Assembly (NCBI RefSeq): GCF_024813435.1
Contig: NZ_JANAEZ010000002.1
Coordinates: 620,001-684,000, forward strand
Direction of reading: 5' to 3'
Source of the DNA: Cognataquiflexum gelatinilyticum
Lineage (GTDB): Bacteria > Bacteroidota > Bacteroidia > Cytophagales > Cyclobacteriaceae
DNA length: 64,000 nucleotides
Numbering within the stretch: the first letter of the stretch is position 1; the number at the start of each line of letters is the position of its first letter. Made by a program: the position numbers and the translations under genes. The notes beneath the pieces are model-generated. The model searched no databases and was not told where the DNA came from. It saw nothing but the letters and a program-made list of their open reading frames with translations. Positions 35,478 through 44,288 of this stretch are shown one piece after another.

Positions 35478-35712
35478 AATTGTCTCCTGCTTTAGCTGAA
35501 TTGCCACCTGCTTTAGCTGGTGGATAGAAAAATGAATATAGACATTTGGGTTTTGCCGAAGAAGGGAAGAATTCAGAATGTTTGTGAAGACACAAACATT
35601 GGAGAGCGTAATCTTTTCAGAATAGGGATTTCAAATCCCAAAAAAATAAAAGGGTAGGATTATAAATTCCCCCCAGTTCAGTTTTAATTGTCTAAACTAC
35701 TCTCAGACGGGG
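35478..35712. repeat. Third copy of R2 and R1 dispersed repeats
   Basis: R2 is at about 35478-35562 with its first hairpin partly duplicated (CCTGCTTTAGCTGAATTGCC, then CACCTGCTTTAGCTGGTGG). R1 is at about 35612-35712 (AAAAAATAAAAGGGTAGGAT and ending ACTACTCTCAGACGGGG). The R1 end abuts, base for base, the point where the truncated-haemoglobin reading frame loses similarity, so R1 probably inserted into or replaced the end of that gene. Confidence 0.75.
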
Positions 35713-35713
35713 A

Positions 35714-35965
35714 ATCATTCAATCCTTTTTCGACAAGATTAGAGTGGGCAGATTTCATGCTTTTGCCTGTGTAATTCATCGGAGAACCAAAGGCTTAAGC
35801 AAGAAATGCTTTTTGTTTACCTAATTGCTCCATCATATTGCTGCATTTAAATAACCCTTTGATTTTTTCGTTTGCCATCACTTTTTTATAAAAGAAATCA
35901 ACAGCAGCATTTACTACGTCCATTCCTCCGATTTTTTCAAAAACAGTTATTGTTTGACATTCCAT
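35714..35965 (-). pseudogene. Truncated haemoglobin, interrupted by stop and 3' truncated
   Basis: Reads MECQTITVFEKIGGMDVVNA onward, the start of a group-1 truncated haemoglobin, through KQKAFLA to an in-frame TAA at 35795-35797. Past that stop the same frame continues with AFGSPMNYTGKSMKSAHSNL and VEKGLND, exactly the family continuation including the proximal haem histidine (AH). The G/H helices are then missing because the frame runs into repeat R1. The intact open part (start to TAA) lacks the haem ligand. A sequencing error could explain the stop but not the missing 3' end. Confidence 0.85.
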
Positions 35966-36329
35966 CATTTGTAAATTTTTTGCGGATAAAATTTGTTGAT
36001 TTATGCCGGCAAAGGTAAATGGAGTTGAAAAATTGCTTTGACAATGATCTCCCAAAAATTAAAAGTCATGTAACAATTGATTTTTATTTTAATCTTTTTC
36101 GGTTACCCTCTAATTTTCGCCCCACTGATTCATGATTTCAGGAAAGTCAGGATAATAGAAATGAATCAGGATTTGTTTTTTAAATTTTTGAATATTATCA
36201 AATAAAAGTGGCAAAAACATCATGTGTATTTATGCCTTTTTTTTCCTAAGCATTAATTTGTTCCTACCTCCAATTTTGAAACCTAACAAAGTTTTTTCAG
36301 CTAACTCAACCCCCTCTGTAAAGGAGTAT

Positions 36330-37691
36330 TCAAAAGAAAAATTCTAGATTAGCCATAAACACCAATCCCGAGGAGCCTACATTGGTGGGAAAAGCCAGAT
36401 AACCTACAGGTGATTTTTCCACTCTAATCAATTCAGGGTTTAGTCTAATGACGCGCGTTTGAGATGGAAAGTAGTTTAGCCCAAAACCAATCTCCCAAGG
36501 ATCGCCATATTGACCGAAAATTTTTGAGCCATGCAAATATGCCTGTAATAGCTTGGGTTTTATCATTCCGGAAGCACGGGTGGTAAAACCATGGTCAAAA
36601 AGACTTTCCACAGGTAAGGGGTTTTTGGATTTGAAATTAGATAACCACCTCAGGTAGTATTCCAAGTCAAGGGAAAACCCTTTGTATTTCGCTCCTGTAT
36701 TAATAGCTACCATCTCATATTTTGCCTCATCTACTCCTAAACCTTCCCCAAAGGCATTCCGGTTAAAAATAATAGTACCATCTGAAAGTCTCAATTGAGT
36801 GTTCTCAGGTTTATCCGATCCGGGTTGGGTTTGCTCGGTTTCAGTACTGTGGGTATAGGAAGCCCCAAAAACAGTGGAGAACGCTTGGGTATTTTCAAAA
36901 TCTCCAAAAGGCCCCAATCTACCATAAGCCCCTGTAGTCCACCAAAGTGTTCCTGAAAAGGTGTCAAAACCGTTATCCAATTGGTTGCCATTGACGCCCA
37001 ATTGACTGAGATTGTTTCCCAGCATGGTTTTATAAAACAACCTGTTCTGGACCAATTCACCTTGTACCCAAATACCAGTAGTAAAAGAAGCCCTAAAAAA
37101 CTCCTCTGCCATTGGCCTGGCATCATTCCTTAGCCAAAACGGCCATTGCCCTAACATTCCACGGGTGGAAGGCAATCCGCCAATACCCAATCCAATATCT
37201 ATCATTTTATGAAACTGATACTGAAAATTACCCCCAACTACCACATGTGCTGGAAGACCAAGATTTGGATTAGCGGTCCAAGTATAAAACAGGTATCGGA
37301 ACTTAGGAGTATAAACCCATCCTTTAAAATAAATCATCACTTTTTGGAACTGAATGTCATTTCTTCTTTTGACACTGAAATCCCTTTCAAAGAAATCTGT
37401 ATAAGTCGAATCGATTCCGTTTTGGTTTAAGTACCTCACCACAGAATAAAAACTAATGGAAAGTGTGCCCTTATCACCTTCAAATACCTGAAATCCTAAT
37501 CCTGGAATATGAAAATCAGGATCCCTTTCCACACTTGGAGGATTAGAAGGAATTTGGGCAAAAGTTTCATATGAGGCGACATTGTGCAGAAATAGACAAA
37601 GAATCGCCACAACCTTTGAATATAAACCACTTGAAAATTTGAATCGGGCTTTATCTAAGACAAGCATGTTGGCTTGGCTTTTTTTAACCAT
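36330..37691 (-). CDS. Outer-membrane porin-like beta-barrel protein
   Basis: A predicted beta barrel of about 453 residues whose most likely start is the ATG at 37691, overlapping the stop codon of the amidohydrolase (TAATG). A hydrophobic segment (YSKVVAILCLFLHNVASYETFAQ) ends at about residue 46 and acts as a signal. The rest has alternating aromatic strands (GTLSISFYSVVRYL, FQKVMIYFKGWV, FRYLFYTWTANPNLG) and a terminal phenylalanine (MANLEFFF), as needed for barrel assembly. It resembles phosphate/OprO-type porins and is distantly like the porin at 40343. The translational coupling with the exported amidohydrolase suggests shared substrate handling. Confidence 0.75.
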   Translation of the reverse strand: MVKKSQANMLVLDKARFKFSSGLYSKVVAILCLFLHNVASYETFAQIPSNPPSVERDPDFHIPGLGFQVFEGDKGTLSISFYSVVRYLNQNGIDSTYTDFFERDFSVKRRNDIQFQKVMIYFKGWVYTPKFRYLFYTWTANPNLGLPAHVVVGGNFQYQFHKMIDIGLGIGGLPSTRGMLGQWPFWLRNDARPMAEEFFRASFTTGIWVQGELVQNRLFYKTMLGNNLSQLGVNGNQLDNGFDTFSGTLWWTTGAYGRLGPFGDFENTQAFSTVFGASYTHSTETEQTQPGSDKPENTQLRLSDGTIIFNRNAFGEGLGVDEAKYEMVAINTGAKYKGFSLDLEYYLRWLSNFKSKNPLPVESLFDHGFTTRASGMIKPKLLQAYLHGSKIFGQYGDPWEIGFGLNYFPSQTRVIRLNPELIRVEKSPVGYLAFPTNVGSSGLVFMANLEFFF

Positions 37692-38785
37692 TAATTTTTG
37701 TTTGCCTCTTCCCATGCGCGCACTTTTTTGGCAGATTGGTCGAATAACCTTTCATAATTTCCTTTTAACACTTTTTCTCTGGTCTCAGGGAAAAGTTTAT
37801 CCCAAAGTGGTTCGTACATCCGATAGACTCCCATGTACATTTCCTTATCCTTTGGTGCCACAACATCAGTACCGAACAATATCCTATCAGGAAATTTATT
37901 GATCAATCTTGCAGTGCCTTCAATATTTTCAGGAGTGGAAATGATGTATTTGGCTACCTCATCCCATGAGATATCGAAATAAAGGTTTTGGTATGCTGGA
38001 TTTGACAAAGTCTCTTCGATCAATTCCATTTGGTTTGGATATCTCACAGGTCTCATAATTCCCCTGGAATCCCTAACAGGATGAACGACTCTGCCCAATC
38101 CGGTATGTGCCCAAATGATAGTTGTATTGGGATGTCGACTGACCATATCGACCATTTGCCGGTAATAAACAGCCTCACGGCCCTCTTTTTGAAAAGGGAT
38201 GTCAATGTCATTGTGAATGATCACCAACAAACCCGTTTCAGCGCAGGTTTCCATGATCCTATCCAAAGCAGGATTGGTCAGACTTGCTGTTTCTCCTGCC
38301 ACTTTTGGTGAAACAAATTCCTTATGGATCGTAAATTCACCAATTCCGGTAAAAACCCCAGGGAATGCCAATAAGACCCGTTTAATATGGTCAGCGGCAT
38401 ACATGTCCGAAGGATTAAATCCTGTAATCATAGGGTCAAACCTTTTTTTCTCCTTTTCGGAAAGGGATAAATATTCGAGTGCGATATGAGCATCCGTAAA
38501 AGAATAGTAATACAATGGAGCATCAGACTCCAAATAATAGGTAGGTGCAAAATCCCCCGAATTGCCATATGACCACGTCTGCTGCAAGGGTATCCCAAAC
38601 AAAGCTACCCTACCTACATCCTCACCAATCAAATTCAAAAAATCCTTTATTCCGAGACCTTCCTGAATATAATTGGTCAAATGGAAATGGGAATCGTTAA
38701 AAAGGTAATCCTGTCTTTGGGCTTGGGCTTCAAATCCCAAATGGATCAAAAATCCCAAAACTAATAAAGAACACATTTTTTTCAT
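37691..38785 (-). CDS. Exported amidohydrolase-family protein
   Basis: A metal-dependent TIM-barrel hydrolase with a signal peptide (MKKMCSLLVLGFLIHLGFEAQAQ). The metal and catalytic positions visible are DSHFHL near residue 31, GEFTIHKE near 148, VIIHNDID near 190, WAHTGLG near 225 and FGTDVVAP near 308. This order fits the amidohydrolase 2 (aminocarboxymuconate decarboxylase-like) group. The reaction is unknown. It is the first gene of a two-gene unit, with the porin starting inside its stop codon. Confidence 0.82.
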   Translation of the reverse strand: MKKMCSLLVLGFLIHLGFEAQAQRQDYLFNDSHFHLTNYIQEGLGIKDFLNLIGEDVGRVALFGIPLQQTWSYGNSGDFAPTYYLESDAPLYYYSFTDAHIALEYLSLSEKEKKRFDPMITGFNPSDMYAADHIKRVLLAFPGVFTGIGEFTIHKEFVSPKVAGETASLTNPALDRIMETCAETGLLVIIHNDIDIPFQKEGREAVYYRQMVDMVSRHPNTTIIWAHTGLGRVVHPVRDSRGIMRPVRYPNQMELIEETLSNPAYQNLYFDISWDEVAKYIISTPENIEGTARLINKFPDRILFGTDVVAPKDKEMYMGVYRMYEPLWDKLFPETREKVLKGNYERLFDQSAKKVRAWEEANKN

Positions 38786-38884
38786 ATGTTTCTTATTTAT
38801 TGTCTATGGATATCAATTTTTGTCTCAAAAGGATCGATCTGTTACTTATCCTTCATGAAAAAACTCCATTCAGGCCTAAGAGCA

Positions 38885-39925
38885 CTATTTCCTAGGCTGC
38901 ACATAAAAAGGGTTGGACCCCAACTCGGCAACGATATTTTTGATGGATTCCTGTGCCCTGACACTGTTGCCTGCTGCATCAAGACGGGGAGAAATTACCG
39001 CAATTCCAAACTGTCCAGGATAAAAAGCAATAATTCCTCCACCTACTCCGCTTTTGCCGGGTAGGCCTACATTGTAAATCCATTGACCGGAGTCATCATA
39101 CAGTCCGGCGGTTGCCATGACCGGGATGACATGGGCAACGGTCTGATATGAAACCACTTTCTTTTTGGTAACTGGATTGGTACCGCCATTGGCAAAAGTG
39201 GAGGCCATGGTTGCCAAATCTTTCACATTGACAGCAATAGCACACTGTTTGGTATAAATGTCAGTGGCTTCTGCTGGATCAAAATACATCCTTTCGTATG
39301 CGTTCAACAACATGGCAATAGCCTGATTCCGCTGATTAGTAGCTGCCTCACTTTCATATACCGGTTGGTCAATATTCAGCTTTCTTCCGGCAAAATCATC
39401 AAAAGTAGTTTTTATCAGATTCCATTTTTCCTCGTAGGTATCACCGTTGATCAAGCTTGTCGTTGCAATAGCCCCCGGATTGACTAAAGGATTGATTTCT
39501 TTACCCTGATTCAATTCGATTGCTATGATAGAGTTGAAGACCATACCTGTGGCATCCACCCCTACTTTTTCCAATATTTCATCCGAACCTGAATCCTCAA
39601 TTACTTTTGCCATGGTAAAAACCTTGGAAATAGACTGTATAGAAACTTCGGTACTGATATTTCCTTCTGTAAAAATCTTGCCATCAGTAGTCACTATTGC
39701 CAATCCGAAAAGCTCCGGATCCACTTTGTCCAACTCCGGGATGTAATTGGCGTTGGCACCTTCCTTATAGTCTTTGAATTTTTCATAAGCGTTTTTCAAA
39801 GCTGTCTTAAACTCAGCATCGGTCCAGGATTTCCGTTGTGCCAATCCAACATTGTTATTTAAAAAAAGGAATATGGCTACCAAAAACAACTTAAGAATAC
39901 CATGATTTCTAAATTCTGCTTTCAT
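38885..39925 (-). CDS. glsA: Glutaminase A, exported
   Basis: A serine-type glutaminase (L-glutamine to glutamate and ammonia) of the GlsA family. A signal peptide (LKLFLVAIFLFLNNNVGLAQ, up to about residue 30) directs it to the periplasm, unlike the cytoplasmic E. coli enzymes. The active-site serine lies in SIQSISKVF near residue 99, followed by INPLVNPGAIATTSLI, YESEAATNQRNQAIA and GKSGVGGGI, all typical of the family. The length of 346 residues equals a usual GlsA plus signal. It could supply ammonia or glutamate from external glutamine. Confidence 0.93.
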   Translation of the reverse strand: MKAEFRNHGILKLFLVAIFLFLNNNVGLAQRKSWTDAEFKTALKNAYEKFKDYKEGANANYIPELDKVDPELFGLAIVTTDGKIFTEGNISTEVSIQSISKVFTMAKVIEDSGSDEILEKVGVDATGMVFNSIIAIELNQGKEINPLVNPGAIATTSLINGDTYEEKWNLIKTTFDDFAGRKLNIDQPVYESEAATNQRNQAIAMLLNAYERMYFDPAEATDIYTKQCAIAVNVKDLATMASTFANGGTNPVTKKKVVSYQTVAHVIPVMATAGLYDDSGQWIYNVGLPGKSGVGGGIIAFYPGQFGIAVISPRLDAAGNSVRAQESIKNIVAELGSNPFYVQPRK

Positions 39926-40342
39926 AACAATGAAATTTTAGTGGGAGAATATGTGAAATTAAATTGTGGTTCTTTCTGAAATGAAAACCTCTGTACCGTT
40001 ATGCCGCTTCAAAACAAACATGTTTAAGGTAAAAATATTCATTTAATATTTATATTTTAGAAATAATTTTTTTTTAGATTTTTTTACACCTAATTGTATC
40101 CAATATTTCTAAAAAATCATTTTTTCTTTTAAATATATTAGTTTTTTCCTCATAATAAAATTTAAAAGTTTGTTTTTTTGCCAATTTAATATTTATTTAA
40201 TAATCATAATATTGTATTATCTATTCATATTTAAATATATTTAATAATTATTTCAGTATAAAAAAATCAAAACTCATTCACATTTTTACCTATTCACAGC
40301 TATGTTTTAAAAAATTTGATGCTCATCTAAAACTACATACTC
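39926..40342. other. AT-rich divergent intergenic region
   Basis: A 417-base gap between divergent glsA and the porin gene. It is extremely AT-rich (40030-40320), with runs of A and T and short direct repeats such as ATTTAATATTTAT and TTTAATAATTAT. No open reading frame or hairpin was recognised. It probably contains both promoters and may be intrinsically bent. Confidence 0.5.
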
Positions 40343-41602
40343 ATGAAAACAAAATTCCTATTGATTCCCTGTTTTATGGCATTCATTATATGGGAAGTTC
40401 CTTTGTATGCACAAAATGAAGCAGACAGATATCCTCAAAGATTCAGATACAGGTATACAGAACCCGGGGCTTTTCAGGACACCACAAAAACTGCAGGGTT
40501 TGATCCCTCCTTGTACCACCCCTTCTTTATCAAAAGCAAAGACGGGCAATACTCTCTGAATATCGCTGCCTATGCACAATTGAGATACAATGCAGCTTTT
40601 TTAAGCAATACTCCTGAGGAGATGAATTCCACTGATTTGGGTTATAATCTTGGAAGGTTCAGGACATTTTTGGAGGGGAATCTTACGGATAAATTTTACT
40701 ATCATCTCAGGACCAATGTCAACCCTTCAGGTAAATTTGAATTGATTGCTGCCTATATCCAGTATAACATTGACCACAAAAACTGGTTGAGGTTTGGAAG
40801 ACAGTTTATGGCACTCAGCTTGGAAGATTGGATGTATCCATTGGATTTGGCCTCCATAGAATTTTCGGCTATGGATTTTGAATTCGCCATATGGAGTTCA
40901 TTTGGATTGCAATGGAGACATGTTGCAAACGACAAATTCAGAACCTATGCCTCAGTCGGAAATGGGTCATATGGTGGAAGGAGGGATTTTCCTGCACCTG
41001 CGGCATCCGATTTGGCATTGATTGCAAGGGGAGAATGGAATATCATGGGAGGTACTTGGGGAAGGTGGGATGACATGGTGGGGAGGAGGAACAAGTTCCC
41101 GATTGGGATGTTGCTGGGATTCAGTGTCGGAAATCAATTCAGGTTTGACAAAGAGGTCATCCAGACAGAAGCAAACGGAGGAACTCAAGTCAATATGGAT
41201 TTTAGTATACAGGGAAAAAATGTCCACTTCTTCTCTGCTTTCAACAGGACTTGGAAACGGTATGAAACAGGGGTAGGTCAAAACTCATACAGAGAAGGCT
41301 TCTACACTACTTTGGGTTTCTGGCTCGACAACCAATGGTTCTCTTATGCAAGGTTTGATTTTGTGGGAAAAGGGAGCACCCCTGACCCACAAAACACCCT
41401 AAAAAACTATGCTGCGCCCGGGGCCGGGATCAGTTATTACCCCTTCTTTTTCAACAACAAAGTACGGTTCACTTTAGAATTCAACCATTTATCCAATCCA
41501 ATAGACCAAACGACCGTGGCACCGGACGGGCAGTTGGGGTTTGTCCCCACACCTTATGGAGGACAATCCTCTATTAGGTTCCAGGCCCAATTCGGTTTTT
41601 GA
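40343..41602 (+). CDS. Porin, phosphate-selective (OprO/OprP)-like
   Basis: A 419-residue outer-membrane barrel with a signal peptide (MKTKFLLIPCFMAFIIWEVPLYAQ). Family features are QYSLNIAAYAQLRYNAAF, LGRFRTFLEGNLTDKFYYHL, WLRFGRQFMALSLEDWM near residue 145, regular aromatic strands and a C-terminal phenylalanine (FQAQFGF). The GRF.R.FLEG and GRQ segments match the OprO/P porin family. It is followed 56 bases later by a GH1 beta-glucosidase and then an alpha/beta hydrolase on the same strand, so sugar or oligosaccharide passage is possible. Confidence 0.85.
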   Translation: MKTKFLLIPCFMAFIIWEVPLYAQNEADRYPQRFRYRYTEPGAFQDTTKTAGFDPSLYHPFFIKSKDGQYSLNIAAYAQLRYNAAFLSNTPEEMNSTDLGYNLGRFRTFLEGNLTDKFYYHLRTNVNPSGKFELIAAYIQYNIDHKNWLRFGRQFMALSLEDWMYPLDLASIEFSAMDFEFAIWSSFGLQWRHVANDKFRTYASVGNGSYGGRRDFPAPAASDLALIARGEWNIMGGTWGRWDDMVGRRNKFPIGMLLGFSVGNQFRFDKEVIQTEANGGTQVNMDFSIQGKNVHFFSAFNRTWKRYETGVGQNSYREGFYTTLGFWLDNQWFSYARFDFVGKGSTPDPQNTLKNYAAPGAGISYYPFFFNNKVRFTLEFNHLSNPIDQTTVAPDGQLGFVPTPYGGQSSIRFQAQFGF

Positions 41603-41658
41603 TTTGTCTCAAAAAGACCAGCCTGAAATCAATGTGTAACCTTTTATTTATTTGAATT

Positions 41659-43149
41659 ATGGAGTCAAAAAATAAAAACAGCCGAAGAGACTTTCTTAAA
41701 ATTGGTGGTTCAGCGGCAATTGGTTTACCGGCCATGCAGCTGATCGGATGCAACAATCAGGTAACAGCCCTTGAAAAAAAAGAGCTCTCCCAAAATGATT
41801 CCATCCGAAAATTTCCGGATAATTTCATTTGGGGAACAGCCACGGCTGCTTATCAAGTGGAAGGTGCCGTGAATGAAGATGGAAGAGGAGTTTCAATTTG
41901 GGACACCTATTCCAAGATTCCGGGAAAAATTAAAAACAATGATACCGGGGATGTCGCCTGTGATATGTACCACCGGTACAAGGAAGATGTCCAATTGATG
42001 AAATCTATCCATGCCGGCGCATACCGGTTTTCGGTTTCATGGCCACGCGTTTTTTCCAATGCTACCGGAACCCCCAATCCGAAAGGGCTTGACTTTTATA
42101 ACAGGTTGATTGATGAATTACTGGCCAACGGGATTACTCCTTATGCCACGCTTTACCATTGGGATTTGCCCCAAATACTTCAGGACAAATATGGAGGATG
42201 GCAATCAAAGGAAACTTCAAAGGCCTTTGCTGAATATGCGGCTTATGTCACGGAAAAAATCAGCGACCGCGTCAAGCACTATTTTACACTCAATGAATTT
42301 TACTCTTTCACTGACCTCAGTTATGGACTTGGCCAATTGGCGCCCGGCTTAAAATTGCCCCAAAAAGCAGTGGCCCAGGTGAGGCATAATGCGGTTTTGG
42401 CACATGGCATGGGCCTGCAAGCGATGAGGCAGGTTACAAAATCCACCTTGGAAATCGGGGTCGCCGAAAACATCGTCACTGCAGTGCCGATCATCGAAAC
42501 CCAAGAAAATATAGAAGCTGCCAAAAAAGCAACCCGTGAACTGAATGCCGGGCTTTTGACAGTGATGATGGAAGGGAAATATACCGACAATTATCTCAAC
42601 AGCTTGGGACCTGATGCCCCTGATTTCACCGAAGAAGAACTGAAACTCATTGCGGAGCCTTTGGATTTTGTAGGAATCAATGTGTACCTGGCCAATAAAT
42701 ATGTACTCGCAGCCAATAATGAAACCGGTTATGAGCTGATTTCCCACGCGAAGAACCATCCCACCATGGCTTCGCCTTGGCACCTGGTGAGTCCCGAGTG
42801 TTTGTATTGGGCACCAAGGCTTGTCAAGGAATTATGGAATCCAAAGGAAATCTATATCACCGAAAATGGGTGTGGAGCGACTGACGAACTTTCTGATGAA
42901 GGCCAAATTATGGATACGGACAGGGTGATGTTCATTAAAAATTATTTGACCCAACTTCATCGTGCCACCAATGAAGGTATTCCCGTCAAAGGATATTTTC
43001 ACTGGAGCTTGATGGACAATTTTGAATGGATATTCGGGTATGGGATCAGGTTTGGATTGTTTTATATGGATTACAAAACATTGGAGCGAACTCCTAAACT
43101 CAGCCCTGAATATTTTAAAACCATTGCAAGAGACAATATCCTTGTTTGA
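41659..43149 (+). CDS. GH1 beta-glucosidase, exported
   Basis: Glycoside hydrolase family 1 enzyme (beta-glucosidase/beta-galactosidase class). The N-terminus NSRRDFLKIGGSAAIG is a twin-arginine-like signal with a lipobox-type LIGC, which is unusual for GH1 proteins (mostly cytoplasmic) and indicates export. The catalytic core begins FPDNFIWGTATAAYQVEG. The acid/base glutamate lies in FTLNEF near residue 212 and the nucleophile in YITENGCG near 400, and both are intact. GYFHWSLMDNFEW follows near the end. It lies between a porin and an alpha/beta hydrolase gene on the same strand, which may form one unit. Confidence 0.95.
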   Translation: MESKNKNSRRDFLKIGGSAAIGLPAMQLIGCNNQVTALEKKELSQNDSIRKFPDNFIWGTATAAYQVEGAVNEDGRGVSIWDTYSKIPGKIKNNDTGDVACDMYHRYKEDVQLMKSIHAGAYRFSVSWPRVFSNATGTPNPKGLDFYNRLIDELLANGITPYATLYHWDLPQILQDKYGGWQSKETSKAFAEYAAYVTEKISDRVKHYFTLNEFYSFTDLSYGLGQLAPGLKLPQKAVAQVRHNAVLAHGMGLQAMRQVTKSTLEIGVAENIVTAVPIIETQENIEAAKKATRELNAGLLTVMMEGKYTDNYLNSLGPDAPDFTEEELKLIAEPLDFVGINVYLANKYVLAANNETGYELISHAKNHPTMASPWHLVSPECLYWAPRLVKELWNPKEIYITENGCGATDELSDEGQIMDTDRVMFIKNYLTQLHRATNEGIPVKGYFHWSLMDNFEWIFGYGIRFGLFYMDYKTLERTPKLSPEYFKTIARDNILV

Positions 43150-43209
43150 TGCAAAGCTTCCTGGATTGGTTCCCTTTCTTCTATTTTCATATCAACCTTT
43201 GGATAAAAA

Positions 43210-44196
43210 ATGATAAAACGCATACTGATTATTTTGGTTTCCCTTGTAGCCTTTGTTGTTTTGGCTTTTAAGCTCTCCCCCTATCCCACCATATGGGTTG
43301 TAAGGTATGCGTTTAACAAGGAAGCCATTAAAGTGAATAAAGCACTGGAGAAATATGTTCCTGAAAAAATTGAAACCATCACCGACCTGAATTATGATGA
43401 AAATGATAAAGATGCCTATTTGGACGTCTATTTTCACAAGGAATGGGCTCAATCCGGGAAGAAATTACCCGTGATAGTTTGGACCCATGGAGGCGGGTTG
43501 GTTTCGGGTGATAAAAGCCAGGTGAGCAATTACTGTAAAATACTGGCTTCCAAAGGTTTTGTGGTGGTATCTATTGATTATACCATTGCCCCGGAGGCAA
43601 AATTCCCCACTCCTGTCCAGCAACTTAACAAAGCCCTGAAATTCCTGTCGGATCAGGCAGATCAGTTCCATGCTGACAACACTTTTTTTGTACTGGCCGG
43701 GGATTCAGCGGGGTCTATGATTTCAGCTACCACCGCCAATGTCATCACCAGTCCGGAATACGCCCGGCTTATCAATATCCCACCAGGTCTGAGACCGGAT
43801 CAGATCAGGGGCTTGTTATTGTACTGTGGGATCTATGATATTACCAACCTGAATACGGATGGTGATTTTGGCTTTTTCTTAGAGGCTGCTGCTTGGTCTT
43901 ATTTTGGCAAAAAAGACATTTCCCAGGATCAAGAGGCCAAAATTTCATCTGTCACTGATTTTCTTACCGAATCATTTCCACCCACCTTTATCTCAGCCGG
44001 CAATAATGATCCGCTGTTGGCCCAGTCCCAATTATTGGCACAAAAACTCTCCGCATTGAATGTCCCTATCGACACCCTATTTTTTTCCAAAGATCATTCC
44101 CCTGCATTGAATCATGAATACCAGTTTAATTTGGATTCTGATGGAAAACTAGCACTGGATCGGTCTATGATTTTTATTGATTCACTTAAAAAATAA
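43210..44196 (+). CDS. Alpha/beta hydrolase, carboxylesterase-like
   Basis: A hormone-sensitive-lipase/carboxylesterase-type alpha/beta hydrolase of 328 residues with an N-terminal hydrophobic anchor (ILIILVSLVAFVVLAF). The oxyanion motif THGGGLVSG is near residue 92, the nucleophile elbow GDSAGS near 165, an acidic residue at SAGNNDPLL near 260, and a histidine in KDHSPALNHEY near 297. The catalytic set is complete. It is 60 bases after the GH1 gene and probably co-transcribed; it might deacylate oligosaccharides before hydrolysis, which is inference from context only. Confidence 0.82.
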   Translation: MIKRILIILVSLVAFVVLAFKLSPYPTIWVVRYAFNKEAIKVNKALEKYVPEKIETITDLNYDENDKDAYLDVYFHKEWAQSGKKLPVIVWTHGGGLVSGDKSQVSNYCKILASKGFVVVSIDYTIAPEAKFPTPVQQLNKALKFLSDQADQFHADNTFFVLAGDSAGSMISATTANVITSPEYARLINIPPGLRPDQIRGLLLYCGIYDITNLNTDGDFGFFLEAAAWSYFGKKDISQDQEAKISSVTDFLTESFPPTFISAGNNDPLLAQSQLLAQKLSALNVPIDTLFFSKDHSPALNHEYQFNLDSDGKLALDRSMIFIDSLKK

Positions 44197-44288
44197 CCTG
44201 GCAAATTTCCTGATTTCCAATCCATGTTCAGAAATCACTAATCTTTAATCGGGATCTTTAACTATCCTGTGACTCAGATAAGTTTCCC

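Noticed and set aside
35795..35797. In-frame TAA as a recoded codon in the haemoglobin gene
   Set aside because: TAA is not used for selenocysteine or pyrrolysine, and the 3' end of the gene is missing, so loss of function is the simpler reading.
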